Assembly: GCA_934373235.1 (NCBI GenBank)
Contig: CAKROW010000105.1
Span: 1 to 7,169 of the forward strand
Direction of reading: 5' to 3'
Origin: an uncultured Blautia sp.
Lineage (GTDB): Bacteria > Bacillota > Clostridia > Lachnospirales > Lachnospiraceae
DNA: 7,169 bases
The position numbers and the translations under genes are program-made. Below, in pieces: positions 6,834 to 7,169 of this stretch (positions are counted from its first letter, which is position 1; every line of letters starts with the position of its first letter). The notes beneath the pieces were generated by a model. The model was not told the DNA's origin and did not search any database. It was given only the letters and a program-made list of their open reading frames with translations.

Positions 6834-7121
6834 TCAGTCTTTGACAACCGCGATGATGTCATCTGCATTGATCACAAGATATTTCTCATTGTCGTGCTTG
6901 ATCTCTGTTCCCGTATATTTGCCGTAAATTACCTTATCCCCTACATTCAGAGGAACCGGAACTGTCTTTCCGTCCACGATCTTGCCTGAACCTACAGAGA
7001 TGATCTCTCCGGCCTGTGTCTTTTCTTTGGTGCTGTCAGGAAGTACGATTCCGGATGCTGTCCTGTCCTCTGTCTCATAATATTTTAAGATTACTCTGTC
7101 TCCGATCGGTATTAATGCCAT
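6834..7121 (-). CDS. groES: GroES co-chaperonin (Hsp10)
   Basis: Lid subunit of the GroEL-GroES folding chamber, cytoplasmic, 95 residues (family 94-97). It opens with IPIGDRVILK (4-13), then the mobile loop with GIVLP (24-28), whose I-V-L tripeptide is the known GroEL contact, then the roof-loop region GKIVDGKTV, then the conserved GDKVIYGKYTGTEIK, and ends DDIIAVVKD. The frame extends 6 nt upstream to a TTG at 7127, but ATG 7121 is chosen: AAGGA (7129-7133) stands 7 nt before it and MALIPIGDRV is a normal GroES N-terminus. A CIRCE-like half-site lies about 35 nt upstream, implying HrcA heat-shock control. Unusually, the next gene is a MATE transporter and not groEL, so its GroEL partner must be encoded elsewhere. 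Confidence 0.95.
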   Translation of the reverse strand: MALIPIGDRVILKYYETEDRTASGIVLPDSTKEKTQAGEIISVGSGKIVDGKTVPVPLNVGDKVIYGKYTGTEIKHDNEKYLVINADDIIAVVKD

Positions 7122-7128
7122 GATCAAT

Positions 7129-7133
7129 TCCTT
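7129..7133 (-). promoter_or_regulatory. Ribosome binding site deciding the groES start
   Basis: AAGGA on the minus strand, 7 nt before ATG 7121 but only 1 nt before the alternative TTG at 7127. It favours the 95-residue protein. Confidence 0.7.
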
Positions 7134-7155
7134 CTTTCTGTGTTTTAATACTGAA

Positions 7156-7164
7156 ATAGCACTC
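7156..7164. promoter_or_regulatory. CIRCE half-site (HrcA operator), truncated by window edge
   Basis: ATAGCACTC matches 8 of 9 bases of the CIRCE half TTAGCACTC; the full element is TTAGCACTC-N9-GAGTGCTAA. Only five spacer bases remain before the window ends, so the second half would lie just outside (expected about 7174-7182). Its place, about 35 nt upstream of the groES ATG, is where CIRCE lies in groE leaders of Firmicutes. HrcA would repress here until heat shock. Confidence 0.7.
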
Positions 7165-7169
7165 TGCTG

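Noticed and set aside
6824..6868. Longer MATE start at 6868 overlapping groES by 35 nt
   Set aside because: No ribosome binding site, and the added residues arise from the reading frame over the conserved groES C-terminus. The ATG at 6823 gives a typical MATE N-terminus, though this remains somewhat uncertain.
7122..7127. TTG start for groES two codons upstream
   Set aside because: AAGGA would be only 1 nt away; ATG 7121 has proper spacing and the usual GroES N-terminus.
1..7169. Apparent abundance of GATC tetranucleotides
   Set aside because: Explained by frequent Asp GAT and Ile ATC codons in these genes; without a count against codon-shuffled controls it is not evidence of a methylation or origin signal.

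Overview
The window looks like a piece of a chromosome from a Gram-positive, anaerobic Firmicute, most likely a Clostridia/Lachnospiraceae-type gut organism. This rests on moderate G+C by eye, near-perfect AGGAGG ribosome binding sites spaced 6-7 nt from most starts, a CIRCE-like half-site in front of groES, and Lachnospiraceae-like protein sequences. The taxonomic call is inference; no rRNA or marker gene is present.

Every gene reads on the minus strand, so transcription runs from high to low coordinates. In that order the window holds: (1) the edge of a CIRCE operator (HrcA-type heat-shock control) and a GroES co-chaperonin (6834-7121); (2) a MATE-family efflux transporter (5489-6823) starting 10 nt after groES, where groEL would normally sit; (3) a 140-nt intergenic region with a good sigma-A promoter, a perfect 8-bp inverted repeat across its -10/+1 region, and a leader hairpin just before the next ribosome binding site; (4) a five-gene ABC importer operon of the peptide/nickel (Opp/Dpp/Nik) class: binding protein (3774-5348), permeases B (2723-3670) and C (1874-2707), ATPase D (902-1861) and ATPase F (1-905, cut by the window edge).

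The ABC genes form a complete import machine. The secreted binding protein captures the ligand, the two permeases form the channel, and the two ATPases drive it. They are tightly packed (15 and 12 nt gaps, then a 4-nt ATGA overlap). The one larger gap, about 100 nt between binding protein and first permease, holds a long stem-loop without a U-tract, which fits differential expression of the binding protein over the membrane parts. The substrate cannot be read from sequence; oligopeptide or dipeptide is the default.

No phage, transposon, CRISPR, tRNA or rRNA is visible, and no stretch over 300 nt lacks a gene. I found no clearly new multi-gene system. The most notable points are a CIRCE-associated groES coupled to a MATE transporter instead of groEL, a binding protein whose signal peptide lacks the lipobox cysteine expected in a Gram-positive, and the layered regulatory structure around the importer promoter.
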